Below, piece after piece: positions 30,572-39,697 of a DNA stretch of 64,000 nt (positions are counted from its first letter, which is position 1; every line of letters starts with the position of its first letter). The translations under genes were made by a program, and so were the position numbers. The stretch covers positions 62,001 through 126,000 of the forward strand of contig CAVYDJ010000004.1 in the NCBI GenBank assembly GCA_963767285.1, in the 5' to 3' direction. The notes below the pieces were generated by a model, which worked only from the letters and a program-made list of their open reading frames with translations, was not told the origin of the DNA and searched no databases. The DNA comes from WHSW01 sp963767285. GTDB taxonomy: Bacteria; Actinomycetota; Thermoleophilia; Solirubrobacterales; 70-9.

Positions 30572-33382
30572 GTGCTGCTCGAGCGGGAGCGAGAGGTAGG
30601 AACGCTGGATGCGTTCATCTCCGGGGCGAGACGGCCCGGCGCGCGGCTGGGACTGATCGAGGGCCCGGCCGGGATCGGCAAGACGACGCTGCTCGCCGAG
30701 GCGCGGCGGCTCGCCGAGTCCGACGGCATCAGGGTCCTTAACGCCAGGGGCTCGACGATCGAGAGCGAGTTTCCCTACGGCGTCGTCCGCCAGCTGTTCG
30801 AGCCCGCGCTGACCGACCCGAAGGTCCGGCTGCGGGCGTTCGCCGGTGCCGCGGCTGCCGCCCGGCCGGTGTTCGAGCCCGAGGCCGGCGCCGCCGACCG
30901 GGAGCCGCCCGGATCCGGAATGGACGAGGCGACGGCGTTCGCGGTCCTGCACGGGCTCTACTGGCTGACGCTGAACCTCGCCGGCGAGGAGCCGATGCTG
31001 CTGGCGATCGACGACCTGCACTGGGCGGACCACGCGTCGCTGCGCTTCGTCGCCTACCTGGTCCACCGGCTCGAGGAGCTGCCGGTGCTCGTCGTCTCCG
31101 GGGTGCGCCCGAACGAGCCCGGCTCGGACGAGGCGATGATCGCCGAGATCGCCGCCGACCCGCTCACCGTGAACCTGCGCCCGGGCCCGCTCGGTGCCGC
31201 GGCGGTCAGCGAGCTGATCGGCACGCGACTGGAAGAGCCGGCGGACCCCGAGTTCGTGGCCGCGAGCCACCGGGCGACCGGCGGCAACCCGCTCCTGCTC
31301 CAGGAGCTGCTGCGGGCCCTTGCCGCGGAGGGCGTGCGGCCCAGCGCGGACCGGGTCGAGGTGGTCAACGACCTGGGTCCTCGCGCCGCCTCGCGTGCGG
31401 TGCTGGTCCGCCTCGCCCGGTTGCCCGGCGAGGCGGCGCGGGTCGCGCGCGCACTCGCCGTGCTGGGCGACGGGGCCGAGCTCTGGGCGGCCGCCGAGCT
31501 CTCCAGGGTCGGCGAGCAGGAGGCCGCGGATGCGACCGGGGCCCTGGCGGCTTCGGAGATCCTGCATCCCGATCCGCCGCTCGGCTTCGTCCACCCGCTG
31601 GTCCGCGACGCGGTCTACCTGGAGCTGTCGCCCGGCGAACGCGAGCTCCAGCACGCCCGCGCGGCGGAGCTGCTGCGGACCGGTGGGGCGCCCGCCGAGC
31701 AGGTCGCCGCGCACCTGCTGCTCGCCCCGGGCGCCGAGGGGGCCTGGGTTGCCGAGACCCTGCGCGCCGCGGCCGCGGCGGCGACCTCGCGCGGCGCCGG
31801 CGAGAGCTCGATCCCGTATCTGAGCCGGACGCTGGACGAGCCGCTCGATCCGGACGAGCGCGCGCAGGTGCTTCGCGACCTCGGTGAGGCCGAGGTTCAG
31901 CACGTCGGCCCGCTCGCAACTGAGCACCTCGCGCAGGCCTACGACGCGCTGACCGATCCGCGGGCCCGAGCCGAGGTCGCAATGCTGCTCTCCTGGGCGC
32001 TGATCTTCACGGGCCGGGCGCCCGAGGCGCGGGCCGTGGCCGCCCGCGCCCACGACGAGGCGCCGCCGGAGCCCGCCGACCTCCGCCAGGGCCTGGAGGC
32101 GCTCGAGCTGTTCACGGGCTACTTCGGCGCGGGCGATCACGATCGGCTCGTGGCCCTCGAGCGGTACCGCTCGGGCTTCGAGATCGACTCGGTGGGGTCC
32201 GCGATGCTGGTCGGCGCGGCCGCCTACGACTGGGGGAACATGTGCGGGCCGATCGACGAGTGCGCCGCGATGGCACGTCAGCTGCTCGACGCGCCGGAGC
32301 TGTTCGTCTACGACCAGGGGATGTTCTGGTGCGGGGCGACGCTGATCCTGGTCTACGCCGAAGAGCCGGACGCGCTCGACATGTGGGATCGGATCTTCGC
32401 CGACGTCTACCGGGGCGGATCGCTGTTCGTGGCGCTGACCGCGAACCTGTGGGGCGGGTACACGGCGATGCTCTGGGGCCGTCTCGACGAGGCCCTGGAG
32501 CGATTCTCGTCGGCGAACGAGCAGGGCCTGCTGTGGGGCGCCGGGAAGCGGATCGACCACGTCCCGGCCGCGTTCATCGCCCAGATCCTGGTCGAGCGCG
32601 GCGAGCCTGCGGCGGCCCGCGAGGCGCTGGACGTCGCTCGTGTCAAGGATCCGGCGCGCGGCCATTTCGCCGGCTGTCTTTGGCGGCGGGCCGAGGTCGA
32701 GGTGCTGCTGGCAGAGGGCAGGCTCGACGAAGCGCTCGCCGCCGCCGACGCATTCGGCGAGGCGATCGGTCGCCTGGACAACCCCGCCGGGCACCCGTGG
32801 CGGACGGTGAAGGCCGAGGTCCTCGACCGCCTCGGCCGGCTCGACGATGCCGCCGAGCTCGCCGATCAGGAGCTCGAGCTGGCGCGTGCGTGGGGGGCGC
32901 CGGGGGCGATCGGCCGGGCGCTGCGGATCGGCGGGACGGCCCGGCGCGCTGACGGCATCGAGGCCCTGCGCGAGGCGGTTGAGGTGCTCGAGGGCTCGCA
33001 GATGCGCCTCGAGCTGGCAAAGGCGCTGTACGCGCTCGGGACGGCGATCCGGCTGACCCGCAAGCCGACCGAGGCCCGCGAGCCGCTGCAGCGGGCGCTC
33101 GAGCTGGCCGGCGCGTGCGGTGCGACCGCGCTCGCTGACCGCACGCGTTCCGAGCTGCGGGCGAGCGGCGTGCGGCCTCGGCGCGAGGCCCTGAGCGGGG
33201 TCGACTCGCTGACCCCGAGCGAGCGGAGGGTCGCGGACCTGGCGGCGGCCGGGCGGACCAACCGCGAGATCGCCCAGGAGCTCTACGTGACCCCGAAGAC
33301 GGTCGAGGTCCATCTTTCCAACACGTACCGCAAGCTCGAGATCTCCGGGCGGCGCGAGCTCAGCTCGGCCCTCGCCGCGTAG
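30572..33382 (+). CDS. LuxR-family ATPase regulator (LAL type), copy 1
   Basis: 936 residues. The N-terminal AAA-type ATPase has Walker A 'GPAGIGKTTL' and Walker B-like 'MLLAIDDLHWAD'. A long alpha-helical TPR-like middle follows. The C-terminal LuxR helix-turn-helix (residues about 875-930) is 'LTPSERRVADLAAAGRTNREIAQELYVTPKTVEVHLSNTYRKL' in the usual order. MalT/LAL proteins bind a ligand in the helical region and activate transcription in an ATP-dependent way. It is followed after 15 bases by a paralogue in the same direction, so the pair arose by tandem duplication. The target genes are unknown. Confidence 0.93.
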   Translation: MLLEREREVGTLDAFISGARRPGARLGLIEGPAGIGKTTLLAEARRLAESDGIRVLNARGSTIESEFPYGVVRQLFEPALTDPKVRLRAFAGAAAAARPVFEPEAGAADREPPGSGMDEATAFAVLHGLYWLTLNLAGEEPMLLAIDDLHWADHASLRFVAYLVHRLEELPVLVVSGVRPNEPGSDEAMIAEIAADPLTVNLRPGPLGAAAVSELIGTRLEEPADPEFVAASHRATGGNPLLLQELLRALAAEGVRPSADRVEVVNDLGPRAASRAVLVRLARLPGEAARVARALAVLGDGAELWAAAELSRVGEQEAADATGALAASEILHPDPPLGFVHPLVRDAVYLELSPGERELQHARAAELLRTGGAPAEQVAAHLLLAPGAEGAWVAETLRAAAAAATSRGAGESSIPYLSRTLDEPLDPDERAQVLRDLGEAEVQHVGPLATEHLAQAYDALTDPRARAEVAMLLSWALIFTGRAPEARAVAARAHDEAPPEPADLRQGLEALELFTGYFGAGDHDRLVALERYRSGFEIDSVGSAMLVGAAAYDWGNMCGPIDECAAMARQLLDAPELFVYDQGMFWCGATLILVYAEEPDALDMWDRIFADVYRGGSLFVALTANLWGGYTAMLWGRLDEALERFSSANEQGLLWGAGKRIDHVPAAFIAQILVERGEPAAAREALDVARVKDPARGHFAGCLWRRAEVEVLLAEGRLDEALAAADAFGEAIGRLDNPAGHPWRTVKAEVLDRLGRLDDAAELADQELELARAWGAPGAIGRALRIGGTARRADGIEALREAVEVLEGSQMRLELAKALYALGTAIRLTRKPTEAREPLQRALELAGACGATALADRTRSELRASGVRPRREALSGVDSLTPSERRVADLAAAGRTNREIAQELYVTPKTVEVHLSNTYRKLEISGRRELSSALAA

Positions 33383-33397
33383 ACTCCGCACCTCCCA

Positions 33398-36241
33398 ATG
33401 AGCGTGGAACCCGTCGACAGGGAGGTTGAAGGGGGAGAGCGAACCGCGTCCGGCGGGCGGCTCCTCGAGCGCGATCACGAGCTGGCTGCGATCGACGGCT
33501 TCGTCACCGGGATCGACGGGCCCGGGCCGCGATTGCTGATGATCGAGGGCCCTGCCGGGATCGGCAAGAGCGCGCTGCTCGAGGCGGCGCGCAACCGGGC
33601 CCGCTCGGAGGGGATCCGGGCGATCAACGCCCGCGGCTCGCTGCTGGAGAGGGAGTTCCCGTTCGGCGTCGTCCGCCAGCTGTTCGAACCCGAGATGGCG
33701 CAGAAGAAGCAGCGCGCCGCGCTGCTCGACGGGGCCGCGGCGTCGGCCGAGACGGTGTTCGGCTCGCTCAATGGCGATGAGGCCGCCGGCGGCGATGCCT
33801 CGTTCGCGGCCCTGCACGGGCTCTACTGGCTGACGGTCAACCTCGGCGGCGAGCGGCCGCTGCTTCTGGTCGTCGACGACCTGCATTGGGTCGACCACCC
33901 CTCGCTGCGCTTCATCGCCTATCTGTCGAGCCGCCTCGAGGGAATTCCGATCGGGGTGATCGCCGCCACCCGGCCGAACGAGCCCGGCGCCGACTCGGCG
34001 CTGCTCGCCGAGATCGAGCGCGATCAGCTGGCGACCACGATCCAGCCCGGCGGGCTGAGCGCCGCGGGGGTGCGCGGGGTGATCGAGGAGCGGCTCGAGC
34101 AGGCACCGGACCCAGCCTTCGCCGACGCCTGCCACACCGCCACCGGCGGCAACCCGCTGCTCCTGCACGAGCTGATGAAGGCGCTCCGCGACGAGGGCAC
34201 CGCACCGACCGTCGCCAACACCGGGGTCGTCACCGAGCTCGGGCCGCGGGCCGCGTCGCGGGCGGTGCTGCTGCGCCTCTCGCGCCTCTCTCCGGAGTCC
34301 GGTGCCGTGGCGCGGGCCGCCGCGATCCTCGACGAAGGGTTCGACGTCCCGACCCTGGCCGCGCTCGCCGAGGTCGACGCCGACGTGGCGGCGCGGGCGA
34401 CCGGTGAGCTCAGCCAGGCCGAGGTCCTGCGCCCCAGCCAGCCGCTCGGCTTCGTCCATCCGCTGATCCGCGCGGCGGTCTATCAGGAGGTTCCGCCCGG
34501 CGAGCGCGAGCTCGCCCACGCCCGCGCGGCACGCCTGCTCGCCGACGCGGGGGCGCCCGATGAGCGGATCGCCTCCCACCTGCTCGCGGTGCCGCCGCAC
34601 GGGGACGAGTGGACCTTCCGCACCCTGCGCAACGCGGCGCGCGCCGCGATGCAGAAGGGCGCCGCGGACAGCGCCGTCTCCTACTTCCGCCGCGCGCTGG
34701 AGGAGCCGCCGCCGGACCGCGAGCGCACCCAGACGATGCTCGAACTCGGCCTGGTCGAGTCGCTGACCTACGCCCCGGCCGCGGTCGAGCACCTGCGCCA
34801 GGCCTACGACCGGCTATCCGAGCCGATGGAGATCGCCCTCGCAGCGAACGTGCTCGGCCGGGCACTGCTGTGGCAATCGCCGGCCGAGGCCGCCAAGCTC
34901 GCCCGCGCGGCGGCGGCGAAGATGCCGCCGGAGCTCGAGAACGAGCGGCTGACCCTCGAGGCGTTCGAGGGCGCGACGGTCGCCTTCGGCGCTGAGGCCC
35001 CGGGGGCGATCGAGCGCCTGGCGAAGTACCGCGACCGGCGGCCGCCGCAGGGCCTCGGGGAGAAGACCGCGGCGGCGGTAATCGGCTGGTACTGGGCGCA
35101 CAGCAATGGGCCGATCGACGACTGCGTCGAGCTGGCCCTCGGCTCGCTCGAGGGTGGCGACCTGATCGAGGCCGACAACGGGCTGCTGCCGATGTACGCG
35201 ATCGCCGTCCTGATCCTCTCCGACCGCGACGAGGTCATGGACGCCTGGGAGCAGATGCTCTCCACGGCTCACCGCTCCGGCTCGATGTTCGGGATCACGA
35301 CGATCCACCTGTGGCTGGGCTACACGCTGTATCGCCGCGGCGACCTGCCGGAGGCCGAGAAGTCGCTGCACGATGCGGTCGACAGTTTCCCCAGCTACGG
35401 CTACGGCCAGAGCGGCATGACCTACACCGGATCGCACCTCGCCGCGATCCTGCTCGAGCGCGGCGACCTGGAGGGCGCGCGCCGGGCTCTCGACACCTAT
35501 CCCGATCCGGGCCGCATGGCCGACTCCGCCCGCTACTGGCTGCAGGCCGACATGGCGTTGCTGCTCGCCGAGGGCAAGCCCGAGCGGGTGCTCGAGCTCG
35601 CCGACGAGATGCCGAGCAGGATCCCGTGGTTGGTCAACCCCACCGACGCCTATTGGCGCTCGTACAAGGCGCAGGCGCTTGACCGCCTCGACCGCACCGA
35701 CGAGGCGATGGCGCTGATTCACGCGGAGCTCGAACTGGCCCGCGAATGGGGCGCGCCGGCGACTGTCGGGCGCGTGCTCCGGGTCCTCGGCACGATCGAT
35801 CGCGACAACGCGGTCGAGCACCTGACGGAGTCGGTCGAGCAGCTCGAGCGCTCGACGACCCGGCTCGAGCACGCGAAGGCGCTCTGCGAGCTCGGGACCG
35901 CGATCCGGCTGCAGCGCCAGCCCAGCGATGCCCGTGAGCCGCTCTACAAGGCGCTGGAGATGGCCAACGTCTGCGGCGCCGGGGCGCTCGAGGAGCGCGT
36001 TCGCGCGGAGCTCGGCGCGACCGGCGCGCGGCCGCGGCGCGAGGCGCTCGGCGGTGTTGGCTCGCTGACGCCCTCCGAGCGGCGGGTCGCCGACCTCGCC
36101 GCGGGCGGACTGTCGAACCGCGAGATTGCCCAGGAGCTCTACGTGACACCGAAGACCGTCGAGGTCCACCTCTCCAACACCTACCGCAAGCTCGAGATCC
36201 GCTCTCGCAGGCAGCTCTCGGGCGCCCTCGTAACCGCATAG
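33398..36241 (+). CDS. LuxR-family ATPase regulator (LAL type), copy 2
   Basis: 947 residues, with the same architecture as the preceding gene. Walker A is 'GPAGIGKSAL', Walker B-like is 'LLLVVDDLHWVD', then a helical middle, and the LuxR domain 'LTPSERRVADLAAGGLSNREIAQELYVTPKTVEVHLSNTYRKL'. The DNA-binding domains of the two copies are nearly identical while the middle regions have drifted. That suggests the same or similar operators but different effectors. The start ATG 33398 has no clear ribosome binding site; about 20 extra polar residues precede the homologous 'LLERDHEL'. An internal start is possible. Confidence 0.92.
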   Translation: MSVEPVDREVEGGERTASGGRLLERDHELAAIDGFVTGIDGPGPRLLMIEGPAGIGKSALLEAARNRARSEGIRAINARGSLLEREFPFGVVRQLFEPEMAQKKQRAALLDGAAASAETVFGSLNGDEAAGGDASFAALHGLYWLTVNLGGERPLLLVVDDLHWVDHPSLRFIAYLSSRLEGIPIGVIAATRPNEPGADSALLAEIERDQLATTIQPGGLSAAGVRGVIEERLEQAPDPAFADACHTATGGNPLLLHELMKALRDEGTAPTVANTGVVTELGPRAASRAVLLRLSRLSPESGAVARAAAILDEGFDVPTLAALAEVDADVAARATGELSQAEVLRPSQPLGFVHPLIRAAVYQEVPPGERELAHARAARLLADAGAPDERIASHLLAVPPHGDEWTFRTLRNAARAAMQKGAADSAVSYFRRALEEPPPDRERTQTMLELGLVESLTYAPAAVEHLRQAYDRLSEPMEIALAANVLGRALLWQSPAEAAKLARAAAAKMPPELENERLTLEAFEGATVAFGAEAPGAIERLAKYRDRRPPQGLGEKTAAAVIGWYWAHSNGPIDDCVELALGSLEGGDLIEADNGLLPMYAIAVLILSDRDEVMDAWEQMLSTAHRSGSMFGITTIHLWLGYTLYRRGDLPEAEKSLHDAVDSFPSYGYGQSGMTYTGSHLAAILLERGDLEGARRALDTYPDPGRMADSARYWLQADMALLLAEGKPERVLELADEMPSRIPWLVNPTDAYWRSYKAQALDRLDRTDEAMALIHAELELAREWGAPATVGRVLRVLGTIDRDNAVEHLTESVEQLERSTTRLEHAKALCELGTAIRLQRQPSDAREPLYKALEMANVCGAGALEERVRAELGATGARPRREALGGVGSLTPSERRVADLAAGGLSNREIAQELYVTPKTVEVHLSNTYRKLEIRSRRQLSGALVTA

Positions 36242-36333
36242 ATAAGCGGTATCGACGCCTTTCCCAAAGATTGGGGTGGGGTCTAGGGGGTTTCCTCGAT
36301 GTGCCTGGGCCGTGCGTGGCGGAAGCTGGTGGC

Positions 36334-36531
36334 GTGAACACCACTACCACGATCACCCTGGAGCTCGAGCTCGCCGGCGACACGGTTTGCGGCCACACGG
36401 TCGACGCCGACGGCGTCCGGCGCGAGTTCAGCGGGTGGATCGGACTCATGGGCGTCCTCGACGCCCTGCTCGACCGGGCCGGGACGGCCCCGGCAACCAC
36501 TGCTCAAGGAGAGACCAATGGCCATCGCTGA
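36334..36531 (+). CDS. Small protein of unknown function, overlapping the FAD oxidoreductase start
   Basis: About 65 residues from GTG 36334. The core is 'LELELAGDTVCGHTVDADG' followed by 'RREFSGWIGLMGVLDALLDRA', a beta-hairpin-plus-amphipathic-helix pattern. The stop (36529-36531) lies inside the next gene, whose ATG is at 36518, so the two are probably translationally coupled. Codon bias is like the neighbours. An earlier in-frame start at 36271 is possible but would begin in the gap sequence. No family was recognised. Confidence 0.6.
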   Translation: MNTTTTITLELELAGDTVCGHTVDADGVRREFSGWIGLMGVLDALLDRAGTAPATTAQGETNGHR

Positions 36532-37888
36532 CCCCACGATCTCGGGCGCCGAGCGCCTGCGCGACCGCTTCGCCGACAGCGTCGTCACCCCGGCCGACGA
36601 CGCCTACGATGCCGCCCGCGGCTCGTTCAACCTGGTCTGTGACCAGCGGCCCGCCGCGGTCGCCACGCCCTCCACGGCCGCCGAGGCCGCCGCGATCGTC
36701 GTCGCCGCCCGCGACGCCGGCCTGCGGATCGCTCCGCGTGGGTCGAGCCACAACATCGAGCCGCTTGGCGAGGTCGACGACACGCTGGCGATCAAGCTCG
36801 AGCGGATGACCGGCGTCGAGCTGAACGCCGCCGACCGGACCGCGCGCGTCGAGGCCGGCGCCCGCTGGTGGGATCTGCTCGACCAGGCGTCCGAGGCCGG
36901 CCTCGCCGCCCGCCACGGCTCCTCGCCCGAGATCAACATCGTCGGGTACTCGCTCGGCGGCGGCGTCGGCTGGATGGCGCGCAAGCACGGCCTGCAGGCC
37001 AACGCGGTCACGGCGATCGAGCTGATCACCGCCGACGGCGAGCAGCGGCGAGTCGACGCCGACCACGAGCCAGAGCTGTTCTGGGCGCTGCGCGGCGGCG
37101 GTGGCAACTTCGGCCTCGTGACCGCGATCGAGTTCGAGCTCGTGCCGGTGCGCGAGTTCCACGCCGGATCGCTGTTCTTCGAGTTCGAGCGCTCCGCCGA
37201 GGTTCTCAACGCCTACCGCGAGTGGACCGCCGCCGGGCTGCCCGACGAGGTCACCTCGGTCGGCCGCACCCTGCAGCTTCCCGATCTCGAGCTCATCCCG
37301 GAGATCGTGCGCGGGAAGTCGTTCGCGATCGTCGAGGCGATCCACCTCGGCTCTGAGGACGAGGCGCGCGAGCTGCTGGCGCCGCTGCGCGAGCTGGGAC
37401 CGGTGATGGACACGTTCGCGGACGTGCCGCCCGCGGCCCTGCAGTACCTGCACATGGACCCCGTCGACCCGGTTCCGTACGACTCGACGCATGCGATGCT
37501 CGGCGAGTTCACCGAGCGGGCGATCGACGAGGCGCTCGCGGCGGTCGGCCCGGGCGCCGGCTCACCGATCTCGTTCGAGGTCCGTCACCTCGGCGGGGCG
37601 CTCTCGAGGAGCGACGCGAGCCACGGCGCGCTCGACACGATGCGCGGCGAGTACATGATGTTCGGCCTGGCGCCGATCATGGACCCGGCGATGGTGGCCC
37701 CGATGCGGGCCGACCTCGAACGTCTCGCCGACGCATTCGCTCCGGATGATTCCGGGCGTTACCTCAACTTCACCGAGGTCGATCACGCGGTCGAGGACAT
37801 GTTCCCCGAGGGGACCGTGCCCAGGCTGCGGGCGGTCAAGGCCGCTTACGACCCGGAGGGCTTGTTCAGGGCTAATCACGCGGTCTAG
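36518..37888 (+). CDS. FAD-linked oxidoreductase (berberine-bridge-enzyme-like)
   Basis: 456 residues. ATG 36518 follows AAGGAG. The PCMH-type FAD domain shows 'VAARDAGLRIAPRGSSHNIEPLG', 'VEAGARWWDLLDQASEAGLAARHGSSPEINIVGYSLGGGVGWMARKHGL' in order, then 'LRGGGGNFGLVTAIEFEL'. The C-terminal BBE motif is 'NFTEVDHAVEDMFP ... YDPEGLFRANHAV'. His in 'RGSSHN' can be the covalent FAD site. 'Cys' of the bicovalent type is replaced by the Ser/Gly-rich 'GYSLGGG'. It oxidises a small organic substrate such as a sugar or alcohol; identity unknown. Confidence 0.9.
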   Translation: MAIADPTISGAERLRDRFADSVVTPADDAYDAARGSFNLVCDQRPAAVATPSTAAEAAAIVVAARDAGLRIAPRGSSHNIEPLGEVDDTLAIKLERMTGVELNAADRTARVEAGARWWDLLDQASEAGLAARHGSSPEINIVGYSLGGGVGWMARKHGLQANAVTAIELITADGEQRRVDADHEPELFWALRGGGGNFGLVTAIEFELVPVREFHAGSLFFEFERSAEVLNAYREWTAAGLPDEVTSVGRTLQLPDLELIPEIVRGKSFAIVEAIHLGSEDEARELLAPLRELGPVMDTFADVPPAALQYLHMDPVDPVPYDSTHAMLGEFTERAIDEALAAVGPGAGSPISFEVRHLGGALSRSDASHGALDTMRGEYMMFGLAPIMDPAMVAPMRADLERLADAFAPDDSGRYLNFTEVDHAVEDMFPEGTVPRLRAVKAAYDPEGLFRANHAV

Positions 37889-37898
37889 GACCACAGCC

Positions 37899-37917
37899 CC
37901 GGGGAGCCTCCCCCCGG
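37899..37917. terminator. GC-rich hairpin between convergent genes
   Basis: CCGGGG (37899-37904) pairs with CCCCGG (37912-37917) across a 7-base loop, 10 bases after the FAD oxidoreductase stop. There is no T-run. It probably ends transcription from the left. Confidence 0.45.
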
Positions 37918-37952
37918 CGCGCGACCGCGTCTCCTCGCCCACGCACGGCCGC

Positions 37953-38742
37953 TCAGGTTCCGGTGAACCTGGGCGGCCGTTTCTCTGCGAAGGCGAGCAC
38001 GCCCTCGATGAAATCGGCGGTCTGGCCCTGTTCCTTCTGGGCCGCGGCCTCGGCGTCCAGCTGGCCGGCGAGGTCCGGATAGAGGCTGCGGTTGAGCAGC
38101 CGCTTGATGTTCGCGTAGGCCTTGGTCGGGCCGTAGGCGAGATGGGTGACCAGCCGGGTGGCCGCGTGGTCGAGCTCGGCGTCGGGGACGACGCGATTGA
38201 TGAGGCCCCAGTCCAGCGCGTGCTCGGCGCCGACCCGCTCGCCGAGCATCGCCATCTCGGCCGCCCGGGCGGCGCCGACGCGGGCCGGAACGGTCGCGGT
38301 CGAGCCGCCGTCGGGGACGAGGCCGATGTTGACGAACGCGAGCAGGAAGAAGGCCGACTCGGCGGCGATGATCAGGTCGCAGGACAGCGCGAGCGCGCAG
38401 CCGATCCCCGCGGCCGGCCCGTTCACCGCCGCGACGACCGGCTTCGGCAGTTCGCGGACCGAGCGGATGATCGGGTTGTAGAGCTCGAGCAGCCGCTCGC
38501 TGAGATCCGGCGGAGTGCCCTCGGCGCCGGTTCGCTGCTCGCCGAGATCAGCGCCCGACGAGAACGCCCGTCCCGCACCGGTGATCAGCACGGCGCGGAC
38601 GCCGTCGTCCTGCTCGGCGCGATCGAGCGCCGCCGACAGGGCAAGCCCGAGCTCCTCGTTCCAGGAATTGAGCGTCTCCGGGCGGTTGAGCGTAATGCGG
38701 GCGATGTGCTCGCCGACGTCGAGGGTGACTGTCGTCGGACAT
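37953..38742 (-). CDS. Enoyl-CoA hydratase/isomerase (possible 5' frameshift)
   Basis: About 260 residues of a crotonase fold: 'VTLDVGEHIARITLNRPETLNSWNEEL', the oxyanion-hole motifs 'GAGRAFSSGADLGEQ' and 'NGPAAGIGCALALSCDLIIAAESAFFLLAFVNIGLVPDGGST', and 'KRLLNRSLYPDL'. It hydrates 2-enoyl-CoA in beta-oxidation; a PaaG-like isomerase is possible. The reading frame has no ATG/GTG/TTG at the right place. The natural start ATG at 38740-38742 (TACGCT six bases before it) is out of frame by one base, and removing the base at 38730 would give the expected 'MSDD-VTLDV'. Otherwise translation must begin far upstream at 38846, inside a palindrome. Confidence 0.82.
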
Positions 38743-38825
38743 TGGCGCAGCGTAAGGCACGAACAACGGTCAGGTAGGGGGAGGGTTTGACAGGATCGGC
38801 CGCCCCGCCGCCCCAAGTCGGGGTC

Positions 38826-38866
38826 ATTGACGAGTTTGTTCCGCATAGCGAGACAAACTCGTCAAT
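38826..38866. repeat. Perfect 14-bp inverted repeat (terminator or operator)
   Basis: ATTGACGAGTTTGT (38826-38839) is exactly repeated in inverted form at 38853-38866, with a 13-base loop. The stem has 9 A/T out of 14, unusual for this GC-rich DNA. It lies about 50 bases past the stop of the ABC permease operon and about 80 bases before the enoyl-CoA hydratase start, both on the minus strand. It could terminate the operon or bind a dimeric regulator. Confidence 0.8.
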
Positions 38867-38917
38867 CCCGGTCGAGCTCGCCCCGAAGGCCACCCCTACC
38901 CAGCCCGTTGTTGTTCG

Positions 38918-39697
38918 TCAGCCCGCCGCTTCGGCCCGCCGCAGGCCCGTGCGCGCCCAGTTGAGCATCACGAGGATCAGGCCGGCGGCGATCCCGACGG
39001 CCATCAACGTCTCCGCCGGGGCGCCGATGACCAGGTTGCGGCCGGCCTCCAGCATCGCGGTCATCGGGTTGTAGTCGGCCACCGTGGCGACCCAGCCCTC
39101 GATCAGGTCGCGCGGCACGTAGACCGGCGCGGTCATGATGATCAGGAACGCGGGGAGCTGGATCAGCGGTGCCGCCTGCAGCGTCCGAAAGCGCATCGCC
39201 AGGCCGGAGGCGAACAGGGTCGCGGCGAAGTTGAGCATCACCGCGATCACCAGGATCCCGAGCAGGTCGGCGCCGCCGCCGGTGATGTCGGCGCCGCTCG
39301 CGACGGCGACGACGGTGACCACGACCCAGACCAGCAACGCCCGGACGAGCGCGGTGAGCACATAGCCGGCGACCAGCGCCGAGCGGTTTCGCGTCGCCAG
39401 GAGCATCCGCCGTGCGAAACCGAACTCGAAGTCGGCGGCGATCGAGAAGCCGGTGAACACGCCGCCGAAGACCGCCGACTGCATGAGCACGAAGATGTAC
39501 TGGAACGTCGTGTAGTTGGGATAGCCGAAGTCGGGCGCCTCCGCGACCGCCGACAGCCCGCCGGCGAACGCGGCGAAGAAGAACAGCGGGAAGATCAGCG
39601 ACGGCAGGATCAGTGACGGCTTGCTGAACATCACGGTGATCGAGCGCCACGCAATTGCGCCGGCGGCCCGGGTCCAGCGGGTCGTGAGGGGATTCAT
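38918..39697 (-). CDS. ABC-2 type transporter permease (third gene of exporter operon)
   Basis: 259 residues with six predicted membrane helices ('LILPSLIFPLFFFAAFAGGL', 'YIFVLMQSAVFGGVFTG', 'ALVRALLVWVVVTVVAVAS', 'ILVIAVMLNFAATLFASGLA', 'LPAFLIIMTAPVYVPRDLI' and the C-terminal one). 'YVPRDLIEGWVATVADYNPMTAMLEAGRNLV' is the typical ABC-2 signature near the last helix. The ATG overlaps the stop of the preceding permease by four bases (39694-39697). With that permease it forms a heterodimeric channel for a DrrAB-like exporter. Confidence 0.92.
   Translation of the reverse strand: MNPLTTRWTRAAGAIAWRSITVMFSKPSLILPSLIFPLFFFAAFAGGLSAVAEAPDFGYPNYTTFQYIFVLMQSAVFGGVFTGFSIAADFEFGFARRMLLATRNRSALVAGYVLTALVRALLVWVVVTVVAVASGADITGGGADLLGILVIAVMLNFAATLFASGLAMRFRTLQAAPLIQLPAFLIIMTAPVYVPRDLIEGWVATVADYNPMTAMLEAGRNLVIGAPAETLMAVGIAAGLILVMLNWARTGLRRAEAAG

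Noticed and set aside
30185..34792. 1,500-codon minus-strand frame across the LuxR ATPase genes
   Set aside because: Shadow of the two LAL genes; Arg-rich, no motif.
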